35,088 bases of DNA from Pseudopedobacter sp040392825 (GTDB lineage: Bacteria > Bacteroidota > Bacteroidia > Sphingobacteriales > Sphingobacteriaceae). Below the pieces are notes generated by a model, which saw only the letters and a list, made by a program, of their open reading frames with translations, was not told where the DNA came from and ran no database searches. A program made the position numbers and the translations under genes. Positions 15,826 to 25,001 of this stretch are shown one piece after another; positions within the stretch are counted from its first letter, which is position 1; each line of letters starts with the position of its first letter. The stretch lies in contig NZ_JBEBVH010000005.1 of assembly GCF_040392825.1 (NCBI RefSeq), forward strand, positions 1 to 35,088, in the 5' to 3' direction.

Positions 15826-16461
15826 ATGACCCATTCTGAAAATGACGATTTTTTTGAAGATTCTGGTTACATCAAAATAGATAGATATAACCAGGATAGG
15901 ACCAATAAAATTGCTTCGCATTATAAGGAAATACTGAATGAAATTGGAGAAGATACCAGTCGGGATGGGCTGTTGAAGACTCCCGAAAGGTATGCCAAAG
16001 CTTTGCAGTTCTTAACTCATGGATATGACTTAGATGCCGAGGAAATACTACGTTCGGCAATGTTCAGGGAAGAATACAGTCAAATGGTTATCGTCAAAGA
16101 TATCGAGGTGTATTCGCTTTGTGAGCACCATATTATTCCCTTTTTCGGTAAAGCACATGTAGCTTATATCCCAAATGGGCATATTGTAGGTTTAAGCAAA
16201 ATCCCGAGAGTAGTAGATGTTTTTGCCCGTAGACTTCAGGTTCAGGAAAGATTGACAAACGAAATTAGAGACTGTATACAAAATACATTACATCCGGCGG
16301 GTGTTGCAGTAGTCTTAGAGTGTAAACACATGTGCATGAGCATGCGTGGTATTCAAAAACAAAATTCAGTTACAACAACTTCTGCCTTTACCGGAGAGTT
16401 CGCAAATGATAAGACCAGATCGGAATTTTTGAGATTAATCTCTGCCGATTTATATAAATAA
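15826..16461 (+). CDS. folE: GTP cyclohydrolase I
   Basis: Converts GTP to 7,8-dihydroneopterin triphosphate, the entry to folate, tetrahydropterin and queuosine synthesis. The 211 residues include the zinc ligands Cys99 and His102 (SLCEHHIIPF) and Cys170 (ECKHMCMSMRG), and the signatures GKAHVAYIPNGHIVGLSKIPRVVD and RRLQVQERLT. The N-terminal 30 residues are acidic and variable. It follows the PTPS-family gene in one operon; fabD follows after 71 bases containing a palindromic hairpin. Confidence 0.97.
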   Translation: MTHSENDDFFEDSGYIKIDRYNQDRTNKIASHYKEILNEIGEDTSRDGLLKTPERYAKALQFLTHGYDLDAEEILRSAMFREEYSQMVIVKDIEVYSLCEHHIIPFFGKAHVAYIPNGHIVGLSKIPRVVDVFARRLQVQERLTNEIRDCIQNTLHPAGVAVVLECKHMCMSMRGIQKQNSVTTTSAFTGEFANDKTRSEFLRLISADLYK

Positions 16462-16475
16462 GTTGAAGCATGAAC

Positions 16476-16499
16476 CTTGATACGAAAGATTCGTACAAG
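16476..16499 (+). repeat. Palindromic hairpin between folE and fabD
   Basis: CTTG-A-TACGAA (16476-16486) pairs with TTCGTACAAG (16490-16499) over 10 bp with one bulged A and a three-base loop. There is no U-tract after it, so it is more like an operator or mRNA element than a terminator. It lies 33 bases before the fabD ATG. Confidence 0.4.
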
Positions 16500-16532
16500 A
16501 CAGCGGCTAAAAACACATAAACAACGAAAGAA

Positions 16533-17417
16533 ATGAGAGCATATGTTTTTCCCGGGCAAGGAGCCCAATTTATTGGAATGGGTAAAGATTTGTACGAATC
16601 TTCTGAAGAGGCAAAAGCTTTATTCGAAAAAGCCAACGAGATTTTAGGTTTCAGAATTACAGATATTATGTTTTCCGGAACAGATGAAGAGTTGAAACAA
16701 ACGAAAGTTACCCAACCTGCTATATTCTTGCATTCCGTAATTTTAGCAAAAGTTTTAGGAAGCGATTTTAAACCCGATATGGTAGCCGGACATTCATTAG
16801 GAGAATTCTCTGCTTTGGTTGCAGCTGGCGCATTATCTTTTGAAGATGGTTTAATACTGGTAGCTAAACGAGCAAATGCAATGCAAAAGGCCTGTGAAAT
16901 CCAACCTTCAACAATGGCAGCGGTATTGGGCTTGGACGATTTTACCGTAGAAGATATTTGTCAGCGGGTTAGCGAAGTTGTAGTTCCAGCAAACTATAAC
17001 TGCCCTGGACAATTGGTTATTTCGGGAACAATAGCAGGTATTGATAAAGCCTGTGAATTATTGTTAGAAGCCGGAGCCAAAAGAGCTTTGAAATTGAATG
17101 TTGGCGGTGCATTTCACTCGCCTCTAATGGAAAGTGCAAAAGTTGAGCTGGAAAGTGCAATTGTGGCAACAGAATTTAAAAAACCTGTTTGCCCTATTTA
17201 TCAGAATATTGATGCAAAACCATATACAGATATTCAAGCTATAAAAGATAATTTGATAGCTCAATTAACAGGTTCTGTAAAATGGACGCAAACTGTACAA
17301 AAAATGTTGGAAGACGGCGCTACGTCATTTGTAGAAGTTGGTCCTGGCAACGTATTACAGGGGTTAGTGAAGAAAGTGAATCGCGCAGTGGAAACGTCGT
17401 CAGCATCTATAGCTTAA
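16533..17417 (+). CDS. fabD: Malonyl-CoA:ACP transacylase FabD
   Basis: Loads malonyl groups from CoA onto acyl carrier protein for type II fatty-acid synthesis. The 294 residues begin AYVFPGQGAQFIGMGKDL, with nucleophile Ser88 in AGHSLGEFSAL and catalytic His195 in GGAFHSPLM; QPAIFLHSV and FVEVGPGNVLQGLVKK are further signatures. It has the normal bacterial length and no fusion to other fatty-acid domains. It is followed by a strong terminator, so it ends the PTPS-folE-fabD run; whether it shares the upstream transcript is uncertain because of the 71-base gap with a hairpin. Confidence 0.97.
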   Translation: MRAYVFPGQGAQFIGMGKDLYESSEEAKALFEKANEILGFRITDIMFSGTDEELKQTKVTQPAIFLHSVILAKVLGSDFKPDMVAGHSLGEFSALVAAGALSFEDGLILVAKRANAMQKACEIQPSTMAAVLGLDDFTVEDICQRVSEVVVPANYNCPGQLVISGTIAGIDKACELLLEAGAKRALKLNVGGAFHSPLMESAKVELESAIVATEFKKPVCPIYQNIDAKPYTDIQAIKDNLIAQLTGSVKWTQTVQKMLEDGATSFVEVGPGNVLQGLVKKVNRAVETSSASIA

Positions 17418-17444
17418 ACGGGCTGCTTGGTGTTATTTTCTATG

Positions 17445-17480
17445 ATCGGGAAGGTAATTATTGCCATCCCGATTTTTTTT
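17445..17480 (+). terminator. Rho-independent terminator of fabD
   Basis: ATCGGGAAGGTAAT (17445-17458) pairs with ATTGCCATCCCGAT (17460-17473) with one A-A mismatch and one G-U; the innermost pairs open to give a loop. Eight T residues follow directly (17473-17480). Confidence 0.88.
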
Positions 17481-17533
17481 GGCTCATTTTTTATTAATTT
17501 TAATCGCAAGTACAGAAACGAAGAATTGGATAA

Positions 17534-20500
17534 TTGAAAACAACCACCAAAATACGTTGGCTTTTACTTTTAGTTACGATAGGACTTTTTGCCACAGCTT
17601 TAACAGCCAGATGGGCCTCTACACGTTCATTAAAACTAGAACAGTTTGCCGAGAAGATAACCGATGATTTAAATAAAAAGGAACGTATTATTTACGATTA
17701 TGTCAATAACCGGACAAATTTTGATAAATTAAAAACATTAAATATAGATGCAGATCTTGCATTAAAAACAATCAATTATTTTGCATCCAGGAAGATTTAC
17801 TTCCAGATTTTTAAAAACAACGAACTAACTTTCTGGTCAGACACCCGTATTAGCGACAAATATGCGGGTAACCTTAAAGAGGGAACAGGGTTTATTGGGT
17901 ATAAAAATGGCTGGTATCAGGTCGTTAAAAAAGGAGATAATTCTTTTTCTGTCGTCTTTTATGTGCTTGTTAAGGCAAATTATCCTTTTCATAATCAATT
18001 CCTAAATAAAACATCCGGTGACGATGTTATTGGTGACAAGAGCATAGATATTGCCGATGTCTCTGATAACCATACAGCGAATGTAATCACTCAGGATGGG
18101 AAATACCTATTCTCTATAAAGAAAACAGATGAAGTAAACGAGCGTCCCAACTCAGATGTAGAGATTTTTTTCTGGCTTTTAGGTTTTCTAACTCTTAGCG
18201 TACTTGTAAACAGTTTATGTAAATATTATGCGGATGAGGGACATCCATTAAAAGCATCTTTGGCTTTAATGGCTATTTTTGCGACCATCAGATACTGCTG
18301 TTTACATTATGGATTTCCAGAAGCATTGGAAAGTCTTAAATTATTTAGTCCTCTAATTTATGCATCAAGCAATTTAGCCCCTTCCCTTGGCGATTTAGTA
18401 CTTAATTTTTTTGTAGCCCTTTGGTGTATCATTTTTATTTATAGCTATAAGCATGAAATTTATAGGCCAATAAAAAATAAAGCTATAGGATATGCGGTTT
18501 TAATTATCTCTGCATTGCTTATTACGTACATTGCTTATCAGCTGTCTTCTATTTTCTGGGGGCTGGTATACAATTCAGTAATAAACTTTAAAGTTGCAAA
18601 CCTTATTAATCTGGATATATGGAATACTATCTGGATTTTGGTACTGTTAATGGCCCTATTGCTGTTTTATCTTATCGTAGAGTTTTTGGTAGGACTTACA
18701 GTTTACATTAATATTTCGATTAGGAAAAAACTGCTTTTTTCTTTCTTGTTCCTCATTATACTGAATATATGGCAGGTATCGGTAGAAGGGTTTAGTGTAT
18801 ACTCGCTTTTACTTTTCATTTTCGTAATGATAGTAGCTTTAACCGTATATCAATATAAAGGAGTTATTATATTTCCGGCACTGGTACTTATAACACTTAT
18901 TTTTTCTACTATCGTGGCTTTGAAGCTAAACACTTATAAGAGAGATAAGGAAAGGGAATATAGGAAACTATTGGCTTTTAAGTTAGAGTCTGCCGATGAC
19001 TCTAAAAACCTCTTTCTATTCAAAAAAATAGAAAGGAATATTGGCAATGATCTTCTTCTGAAGAATTTCTTCGTTCAGAACAAGAATGCAAAAGAATTGC
19101 GCAGGTATTTTCTGGACGAGTATTTAAGGGGTGAGCTAAGAAGTTTTGAAATTAAGATCTTACCCTTTGATGCAAACGGAGAGAGTTTTGACGAAAATAT
19201 AAAAGAACAGCTCGGAAACTATAGAAATCTCGTTGAAAATGGCTCCTTAAAAGTCACCGGGAATTTTTATAGAGTATCTAATACTTTCGGAACGCAAAAC
19301 TATTTTGCAATTATACCTATAAAAGATACTTTCAGAAGTCTGGGATATCTGGTTGTAGAGCTTAAGTACAAACAAGGTAAAAACTTAGGAAACTTCCCTC
19401 TCCTGTTACAAGACGGCAGGCTATTTTCCGATCAGGATTACGAAGGGTACTCCTATGCATTTTATAGGAATAATAAGCTAGTTTACCAATCTGGAACATA
19501 TGTATATAGTCTGATATACGAAAAGCCTCGCTCCACGGAATTTTCTGCATTTAAAAAAGACGGATTTAGCCACTTGGTATATCAACCAAGTTTAAGTAAG
19601 ATTATAATAGTAAGTAAAGAGATAGATACATTTTGGAAAGAGCTGGCAACACTATCTTTTTTCTTTATTATTATTTTAATATTCGGATTATTGGTGCTTT
19701 CTTATAAATGGAGCTGGAATCTGATTTCTTCTTATAAGTTTAGCATTAGCAATTTTAAGCTTCGCCTGCAATTAACCAGCAATAAAATGCTTTATAAAAC
19801 GCGTATACAAATCGCTCTGGTTTTAGCAGTAGTAACATCGCTTATTATTGTAGGCTTAATTACATTTTCATATATATCTATACAATATAAAGAACAACAG
19901 GAAGCCGTAATTAGAGAACGGGTGAGGTCTATTGCGAAAGCATTTGAAACCAGGATAAACGAAAAACATATTCATGCCTTAGATACTTATACAGATACAG
20001 AAAGTTTTAAAGAACTTTCCAAGATGTATAATACCGATTTAAATCTGTATGACGCGAACGGTATTGTAATATCTTCTACCCAACCCAAAATTTATGATTT
20101 GGGTATAATTACCAATCGTATGAATCCGGTAGCACTCATCAATATGAGTATGAGGCAAAAATCTGAGTTCTTACAAGAAGAAAATATCGGAAACTTATTT
20201 TATGTGTCGGCTTACATACCTATCTTCAATTCGTTTAATAATGTAATTGGATATCTGCAATTGCCTTATTTTTCTAATGACAACGAATTCAACCAGAAGA
20301 TCAGTAGTTTCCTCAATCTCTTAATCAACATTTATGTTTTGGTTTTTGTTGCCATAGGTTTCTTTGCCTTTGTTGTAGCCAACCAGATAACCAGTCCGCT
20401 TACGCTGATACAGGAAAATATGTCCAAAATGAAAATAGGTAAGAAGAATAAACCTATTTACTGGCCTCGGAATGATGAAATCGGAAACCTGATAAGTGAG

Positions 20501-21229
20501 TACAACAAAATGCTTTTGGCACTCGAGGAAAGTGCAAATAAACTGGCCAGATCGGAAAGGGAGACAGCTTGGAGAGAAATGGCAAAGCAGGTTGCACACG
20601 AGATTAAGAACCCTTTAACTCCATTGAGGTTGGGCATTCAAATGCTGGAAAGAGCCTGGAAAGAACAAGATCCAAACTTCGACTTAAAATTTCAGAAGTT
20701 TAGCAAATCTTTTATTGAACAGATAGACAGTCTGAGTAGAATTGCATCCGAATTTTCGAGTTTCGCAAAGATGCCTGACTTAAAAATGGAAAAAATTGAA
20801 CTGGTTGAAGTACTTAACCAGGCAATACAGGTTTATAAACAAATGGACCATATCCAGATATTCTGTAACGAAGAAAAGATTAAAGGAGTTTTCATTAAGG
20901 CAGACAAAGATCAATTGTTAAGATCTTTTAATAATCTACTAAAAAATGCAATAGAAGCGATGCCGGAAGATAAGGAAGGAATAGTGACTATTCATTGCGA
21001 TGTAAATGACTCATTTGTTGAAATAGATTTTGAAGACAACGGAACCGGAATACCAGATGATTTGAAAGCAAAGATATTTACACCTAATTTTACCACAAAG
21101 AGTTCGGGGACAGGCCTGGGACTCGCATTTGTGAAACAAGCTATAGTGAATATCGGCGGAAATATATATTTTACTACTGAGTTTAACGAGGGCACAACAT
21201 TTCATATCTCGTTGCCGGTAGCTAATTAA
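17534..21229 (+). CDS. Very large multi-pass sensor histidine kinase, NtrY-like
   Basis: Membrane sensor kinase of 1231 residues. The TTG at 17534 directly follows a stop codon and gives a proper basic-hydrophobic N-terminus (KTTTKIRWLLLLV), so TTG is taken as start. Order: first helix (8-26); extracytoplasmic segment (about 27-209); a bundle of seven or eight helices (about 211-463); a second soluble segment (about 465-703); helices near 704-723 and 758-782; a third extracytoplasmic segment (783-927); helix 928-949; HAMP linker (950-1000); HisKA-type dimerisation helix with His1022 in AKQVAHEIKNPLTPLRLG, as in NtrY; and an ATPase domain with LLKNAIEAM (1135-1143), DNGTGIP (1168-1174) and GTGLGLA (1192-1198). 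No response regulator is adjacent. Its stop overlaps the next start by one base. Confidence 0.9.
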   Translation: MKTTTKIRWLLLLVTIGLFATALTARWASTRSLKLEQFAEKITDDLNKKERIIYDYVNNRTNFDKLKTLNIDADLALKTINYFASRKIYFQIFKNNELTFWSDTRISDKYAGNLKEGTGFIGYKNGWYQVVKKGDNSFSVVFYVLVKANYPFHNQFLNKTSGDDVIGDKSIDIADVSDNHTANVITQDGKYLFSIKKTDEVNERPNSDVEIFFWLLGFLTLSVLVNSLCKYYADEGHPLKASLALMAIFATIRYCCLHYGFPEALESLKLFSPLIYASSNLAPSLGDLVLNFFVALWCIIFIYSYKHEIYRPIKNKAIGYAVLIISALLITYIAYQLSSIFWGLVYNSVINFKVANLINLDIWNTIWILVLLMALLLFYLIVEFLVGLTVYINISIRKKLLFSFLFLIILNIWQVSVEGFSVYSLLLFIFVMIVALTVYQYKGVIIFPALVLITLIFSTIVALKLNTYKRDKEREYRKLLAFKLESADDSKNLFLFKKIERNIGNDLLLKNFFVQNKNAKELRRYFLDEYLRGELRSFEIKILPFDANGESFDENIKEQLGNYRNLVENGSLKVTGNFYRVSNTFGTQNYFAIIPIKDTFRSLGYLVVELKYKQGKNLGNFPLLLQDGRLFSDQDYEGYSYAFYRNNKLVYQSGTYVYSLIYEKPRSTEFSAFKKDGFSHLVYQPSLSKIIIVSKEIDTFWKELATLSFFFIIILIFGLLVLSYKWSWNLISSYKFSISNFKLRLQLTSNKMLYKTRIQIALVLAVVTSLIIVGLITFSYISIQYKEQQEAVIRERVRSIAKAFETRINEKHIHALDTYTDTESFKELSKMYNTDLNLYDANGIVISSTQPKIYDLGIITNRMNPVALINMSMRQKSEFLQEENIGNLFYVSAYIPIFNSFNNVIGYLQLPYFSNDNEFNQKISSFLNLLINIYVLVFVAIGFFAFVVANQITSPLTLIQENMSKMKIGKKNKPIYWPRNDEIGNLISEYNKMLLALEESANKLARSERETAWREMAKQVAHEIKNPLTPLRLGIQMLERAWKEQDPNFDLKFQKFSKSFIEQIDSLSRIASEFSSFAKMPDLKMEKIELVEVLNQAIQVYKQMDHIQIFCNEEKIKGVFIKADKDQLLRSFNNLLKNAIEAMPEDKEGIVTIHCDVNDSFVEIDFEDNGTGIPDDLKAKIFTPNFTTKSSGTGLGLAFVKQAIVNIGGNIYFTTEFNEGTTFHISLPVAN

Positions 21230-24200
21230 TGAAAAAGAAGTTTTTTTGGTGTATAATTTTCATGCTGGTTTTGGTCTCGGCAAATGCGCAGATCAAAAGT
21301 AAGTACAACACCAAAGTTGTGGCTGTTAGAGATTCTATCGTCATAGACTCGCTAAGCATTCTTCCGCAAACTTTTAAGGTCTACGTTAACGATGAATTAC
21401 TGGACTCCAGCTTTTATCATATCGATTTTGCGAATGCATTATTAACCTGGTCCAGCAAACCGGATGCAGACTCCGTAAAATTTTCATACAGAGTGTTCCC
21501 TCTTTTGTTAACACAAAAAGTATTTCATAAAGATAATTCCATTATTGGGCTTGAGGCTATGGGCAAAAGTTTGGTATACCAGCCTCCTACTCAGGAAAAC
21601 ACCTTATTCAATTTCCAGGGAATAGACAAAAGCGGTTCTATATCCAGAAGTATAGGTTTTGGTAATAATCAGGATTTATCTGTCAATTCCAATATGGCTC
21701 TGCAATTTTCAGGAAAGATTGGTCAGGATATAGAAATCTCAGCGGTAATTTCAGACGATAATATCCCCATTCAGCCAGATGGAAATACGCAGCAGATTAA
21801 CGATTTTGATAAAGTTTTTATCCAGCTAAAGCGTAATAACTCGAAGCTAATAGCCGGAGATTATGAGTTGCAACGGCCAGATAGCTATTTCATGAATTAT
21901 TTTAAAAGAACTCAGGGAGCTTATATTGCTAACTCTATTAAAGATAAATCCGGTTTTACTTATAACACTCAGCTTGCTGCTGCGGTATCAAAGGGGCGAT
22001 CGGCAAGAAATCAGTTTTTAGGAGAAGAAGGAAATCAGGGACCATATCGTTTAAGTGGCAACAATGGAGAGCAGTATATTATTGTTCTATCGGGAACCGA
22101 GCGCGTTTTTATCGACGGGGAATTACTGGTAAGAGGACAGGATAATGATTATGTTATGGATTACAACACTTCGGAAATTACCTTTACTACCAAAAGATTA
22201 ATTACCAGAAATTCAAGAATCTCTGTTGAATTTGAATATTCCGATAAAATTTATGGAAGAAGTCTTTATTTCGTCAATCAGGATTTCAAGACAGAAAAGC
22301 TAAAAATTGGTTTCAATTTTTATTCAGAGCAAGACAATCCGAACAGACCTATTTTGCAGAATCTTTCAACCGAACAGCAAGATTTTCTCAAAGGAATTGG
22401 AAATAATATAGATCAGGCTTTATTTCCCAATATCGATTCTGTCACCTTTAACGAAAATGAAATTCTTTACAAAAAAGTAGATAGTTTGGGAATGTCTGTT
22501 TACGTTTATTCTGTAGATCCCGCAGAGGCCAAATATAGGGTTGGTTTTTCTTATGTAGGCAGAAATAATGGCAATTATGTTTTAGATGTAAACGGGGTAG
22601 CAAATGGTAGGGTTTATAAGTTCGTAGCTCCTTTGTCCGGACAAAAACAAGGAGATTATGAACCTTTGAGTTTACTTGTGACACCTAAAAAACAACAGTT
22701 GGCAACTCTAAATGCAGAATATAAAATTGCCCGGAGGGCTAAGCTTTTTACAGAATTGGGAATAAGCAATAACGATGTTAATCTTTATTCAACCATTGGA
22801 AATAATCAAAATCAAGGCCTTGGTTACAAGATGGTTTATACCCAACAGTATAAATTATCTGATTTAGATTCGTTGGGTCTGAAGTTAAATACACAGATAA
22901 GCTACGAATTTGCTGACGCTAAATTTAAACCTATCGAACGTTTTAGACCGGTTGAATTTGATAGAGATTTTAATATCAACGGCTTACAATTACAAGAAAG
23001 TGACGAGCATTGGACCGCTTTGTCTTTACAGCTTTTTAAAACCGATATTAAACAAATAACCTATAGAATAAGCTCTTTCCTGAGAACAGAAGATTATAAA
23101 GGAATGCAGCAAATGATTGATGCGAAATACCAGTATAAAGGCTTTGGAATTAAATATAATGGTAGCTTGTTGCAATCTGCGGCCGACTCTTTATCAGGAG
23201 ATTTTTTGAAACAGGACATTGTTTTCACTAAGCGGTTTAGACCATTTGAGGTAGGAACAAATTTTCAACAGGAGATCAATAAAACGCTCAATACCCAAAT
23301 AAACGAGCTCAATCTCCAGTCTTTCTCTTTCAAACAATTTGATTATTTCTTACGATCCAATTCTTCCAATAGCAATACAGCTTTCCAGTTTAATTATATT
23401 ACAAGATTGGACAAGTCGCCTTATCAAAATCAGCTGGAAGATTTTACCAGGGCCAAAACCTACAGTGCTAAATTGGAATTGAACAAGCAGGGCAAATCGC
23501 CATTTTCTATTATTACAACCTATCGGACAATTGATTATTTACAGGCGGGCAGTGATAATGCAAATGAGGAAACATTGCTTTCCCGGATAGACTATAACTT
23601 GAACACATGGAAAGGCTTTTTAAACCTGAATACATTTTATGAATTGGGAACCGGGCAGGAACCTAAGAGGGAATACATTTATTTAGAGGTTGCGGCCGGA
23701 CAGGGAACTTATGCGTGGAATGATTATAACGGTAACGGAATAAAAGAACTCAATGAGTTTGAAATAGCCAGATTTGTAGACGAAGCCAGGTACATTCGTA
23801 TTTTCAGGTCTACAAATGAATTTATTCGTTCGAATTTTAGTAATATCAATCAAACATTGAAACTAACACCATCGGCTTTGATTAAGCAGAATAAAGGGTT
23901 TGCTGCTTTCGTCTCGAAGTTTTCTACCCTATCTGTCCTGCGTATTGATAAAAAAGTTCTGGCTGCAGAAGGTGGACTTGTCCTGAATCCATACCAGACG
24001 GGAATTGATGCAGCAAGTCTGGTTTCGTTAAATTCCTTTTTGCGTAACTCCATTTTCTTTAACAGGATGAATCCTAACTGGGGAATAGATTTCAACCTTC
24101 AGAATAACGGCTCGAAATCTTTACTGACAGGAGGTTTTGAGAGCAGGGATTTGAATGAACAGGGTATTCGCTTTAGATGGAACTTCGTTAGAAAGAGTAA

Positions 24201-24675
24201 TTTTCTGATAGAACTTAAAAATGGTGCTAAAAACTATCACTCAGAGATGTTCACAGATAAAAACTATGAAGTAAGCTATCAGGAATTTAAGCCCGAGTTT
24301 GGCTATCAGTTTTCTACCGATTTCAAATTGACTTTTAATGGCGCGTTCAAGCGCCAGTCAAATGCTGAGATGTTTGGAGGAGAAGAAGTAAAAAATCTAA
24401 GACTAGGTTCAGAAATACGTTATAATATTTTAAAGAAGGGAACTTTAGTTTCCCAGATCAATTTCATTAGTAATGATTTTTCAGGTGAAAGTAATACGCC
24501 TATAGCTTATGAGCTCTTAGATGGTTTGCAGCCTGGAAATAATATGACCTGGCAGGCGGGCTTTCAAAGGGTAATATCAAATGGAATACAACTTAATTTT
24601 AACTACGAAGGAAGAAAGTCCGAGAACATAAAAACAATTCATACAGGGGGAGTTCAGGTGAGAGCTTATTTTTAA
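21229..24675 (+). CDS. Large predicted outer-membrane beta-barrel protein, unknown function
   Basis: The 1148-residue precursor has a signal peptide (MKKKFFWCIIFMLVLVSANAQ). The first third carries short beta domains (FKVYVNDELLDSSFYHIDFA and, near residue 295, VFIDGELLVRGQDNDYVMDY), a segment type I associate with Bacteroidota surface proteins such as SprA, and GDYELQRPDSYFMNYFKRTQG. The rest alternates polar and hydrophobic residues in a barrel-like manner and ends in aromatic VRAYF, a usual C-terminus for outer-membrane barrels. DYNGNGIKELNE (832-843) has the spacing of an EF-hand calcium loop. It is too short to be SprA itself and lacks a TonB-dependent plug that I can recognise. It shares one base with the upstream kinase gene, so the pair is translationally coupled. 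Function unknown. Confidence 0.8.
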   Translation: MKKKFFWCIIFMLVLVSANAQIKSKYNTKVVAVRDSIVIDSLSILPQTFKVYVNDELLDSSFYHIDFANALLTWSSKPDADSVKFSYRVFPLLLTQKVFHKDNSIIGLEAMGKSLVYQPPTQENTLFNFQGIDKSGSISRSIGFGNNQDLSVNSNMALQFSGKIGQDIEISAVISDDNIPIQPDGNTQQINDFDKVFIQLKRNNSKLIAGDYELQRPDSYFMNYFKRTQGAYIANSIKDKSGFTYNTQLAAAVSKGRSARNQFLGEEGNQGPYRLSGNNGEQYIIVLSGTERVFIDGELLVRGQDNDYVMDYNTSEITFTTKRLITRNSRISVEFEYSDKIYGRSLYFVNQDFKTEKLKIGFNFYSEQDNPNRPILQNLSTEQQDFLKGIGNNIDQALFPNIDSVTFNENEILYKKVDSLGMSVYVYSVDPAEAKYRVGFSYVGRNNGNYVLDVNGVANGRVYKFVAPLSGQKQGDYEPLSLLVTPKKQQLATLNAEYKIARRAKLFTELGISNNDVNLYSTIGNNQNQGLGYKMVYTQQYKLSDLDSLGLKLNTQISYEFADAKFKPIERFRPVEFDRDFNINGLQLQESDEHWTALSLQLFKTDIKQITYRISSFLRTEDYKGMQQMIDAKYQYKGFGIKYNGSLLQSAADSLSGDFLKQDIVFTKRFRPFEVGTNFQQEINKTLNTQINELNLQSFSFKQFDYFLRSNSSNSNTAFQFNYITRLDKSPYQNQLEDFTRAKTYSAKLELNKQGKSPFSIITTYRTIDYLQAGSDNANEETLLSRIDYNLNTWKGFLNLNTFYELGTGQEPKREYIYLEVAAGQGTYAWNDYNGNGIKELNEFEIARFVDEARYIRIFRSTNEFIRSNFSNINQTLKLTPSALIKQNKGFAAFVSKFSTLSVLRIDKKVLAAEGGLVLNPYQTGIDAASLVSLNSFLRNSIFFNRMNPNWGIDFNLQNNGSKSLLTGGFESRDLNEQGIRFRWNFVRKSNFLIELKNGAKNYHSEMFTDKNYEVSYQEFKPEFGYQFSTDFKLTFNGAFKRQSNAEMFGGEEVKNLRLGSEIRYNILKKGTLVSQINFISNDFSGESNTPIAYELLDGLQPGNNMTWQAGFQRVISNGIQLNFNYEGRKSENIKTIHTGGVQVRAYF

Positions 24676-24681
24676 AAAATG

Positions 24682-24716
24682 AAAAAGCCTTCAAACGGGG
24701 AGGATGAAGGCCTTTT
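24682..24716 (+). terminator. Terminator of the kinase/barrel operon
   Basis: AAAAAGCCTTCA (24682-24693) pairs with TGAAGGCCTTTT (24705-24716) with one mismatch; loop of 11 bases. It starts seven bases after the stop codon and ends in a short T-run. Confidence 0.7.
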
Positions 24717-24837
24717 ACTAACCAATTATAAACCTGACACAAATATAAAGGGAAATCCTCAGTCCTTAAAGAACCTTAACACTTTTTAACATTTTACAGA
24801 AGTTATTCGGATTTTGATTTTTTATGAAATATATCTT

Positions 24838-24871
24838 AAAAAGTCCCTGAATTTGAACTCAGGGGCTTTTT
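24838..24871. terminator. Strong second terminator, bidirectional
   Basis: AAAAAGTCCCTGA (24838-24850) pairs over 13 bp (one G-U) with TCAGGGGCTTTTT (24859-24871), eight-base loop, with T-rich tails on both strands. It is 160 bases beyond the barrel stop codon and 130 before the cyclo-ligase stop, so it may back up either operon or end a small RNA. Confidence 0.78.
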
Positions 24872-25001
24872 ATAATTCATAATTGGTTAGTTTCAATATT
24901 AAAGTTACAACTATTTATAAATATTGCAAGTAATAAAATCAAAAAAATAAAGTTATTTTTTTGTTAATATAGATGTGTTCGTTAACACAGTGCTTTATAG
25001 C

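Larger units (their letters stand above)
24676..25001. other. Intergenic region with two terminator hairpins, no gene
   Basis: These 326 bases between convergent genes hold a hairpin at 24682-24716, a second, stronger terminator at 24838-24871, and a small stem TGTGTT/AACACA (24974-24979 and 24984-24989) just after the cyclo-ligase stop codon on the minus strand. The stretch 24717-24837 between the two main hairpins could encode a short RNA, but I see no convincing promoter and no open frame. Confidence 0.6.

Noticed and set aside
17534..21229. Calling the large kinase PorY, partner of PorX
   Set aside because: Architecture is NtrY-like with a multi-helix bundle, and the gene is 10 kb from porX; nothing in the sequence links them.
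21229..24675. Calling this gene sprA
   Set aside because: It is 1148 residues, far shorter than SprA, and only short segments look alike; no full-length similarity can be claimed.
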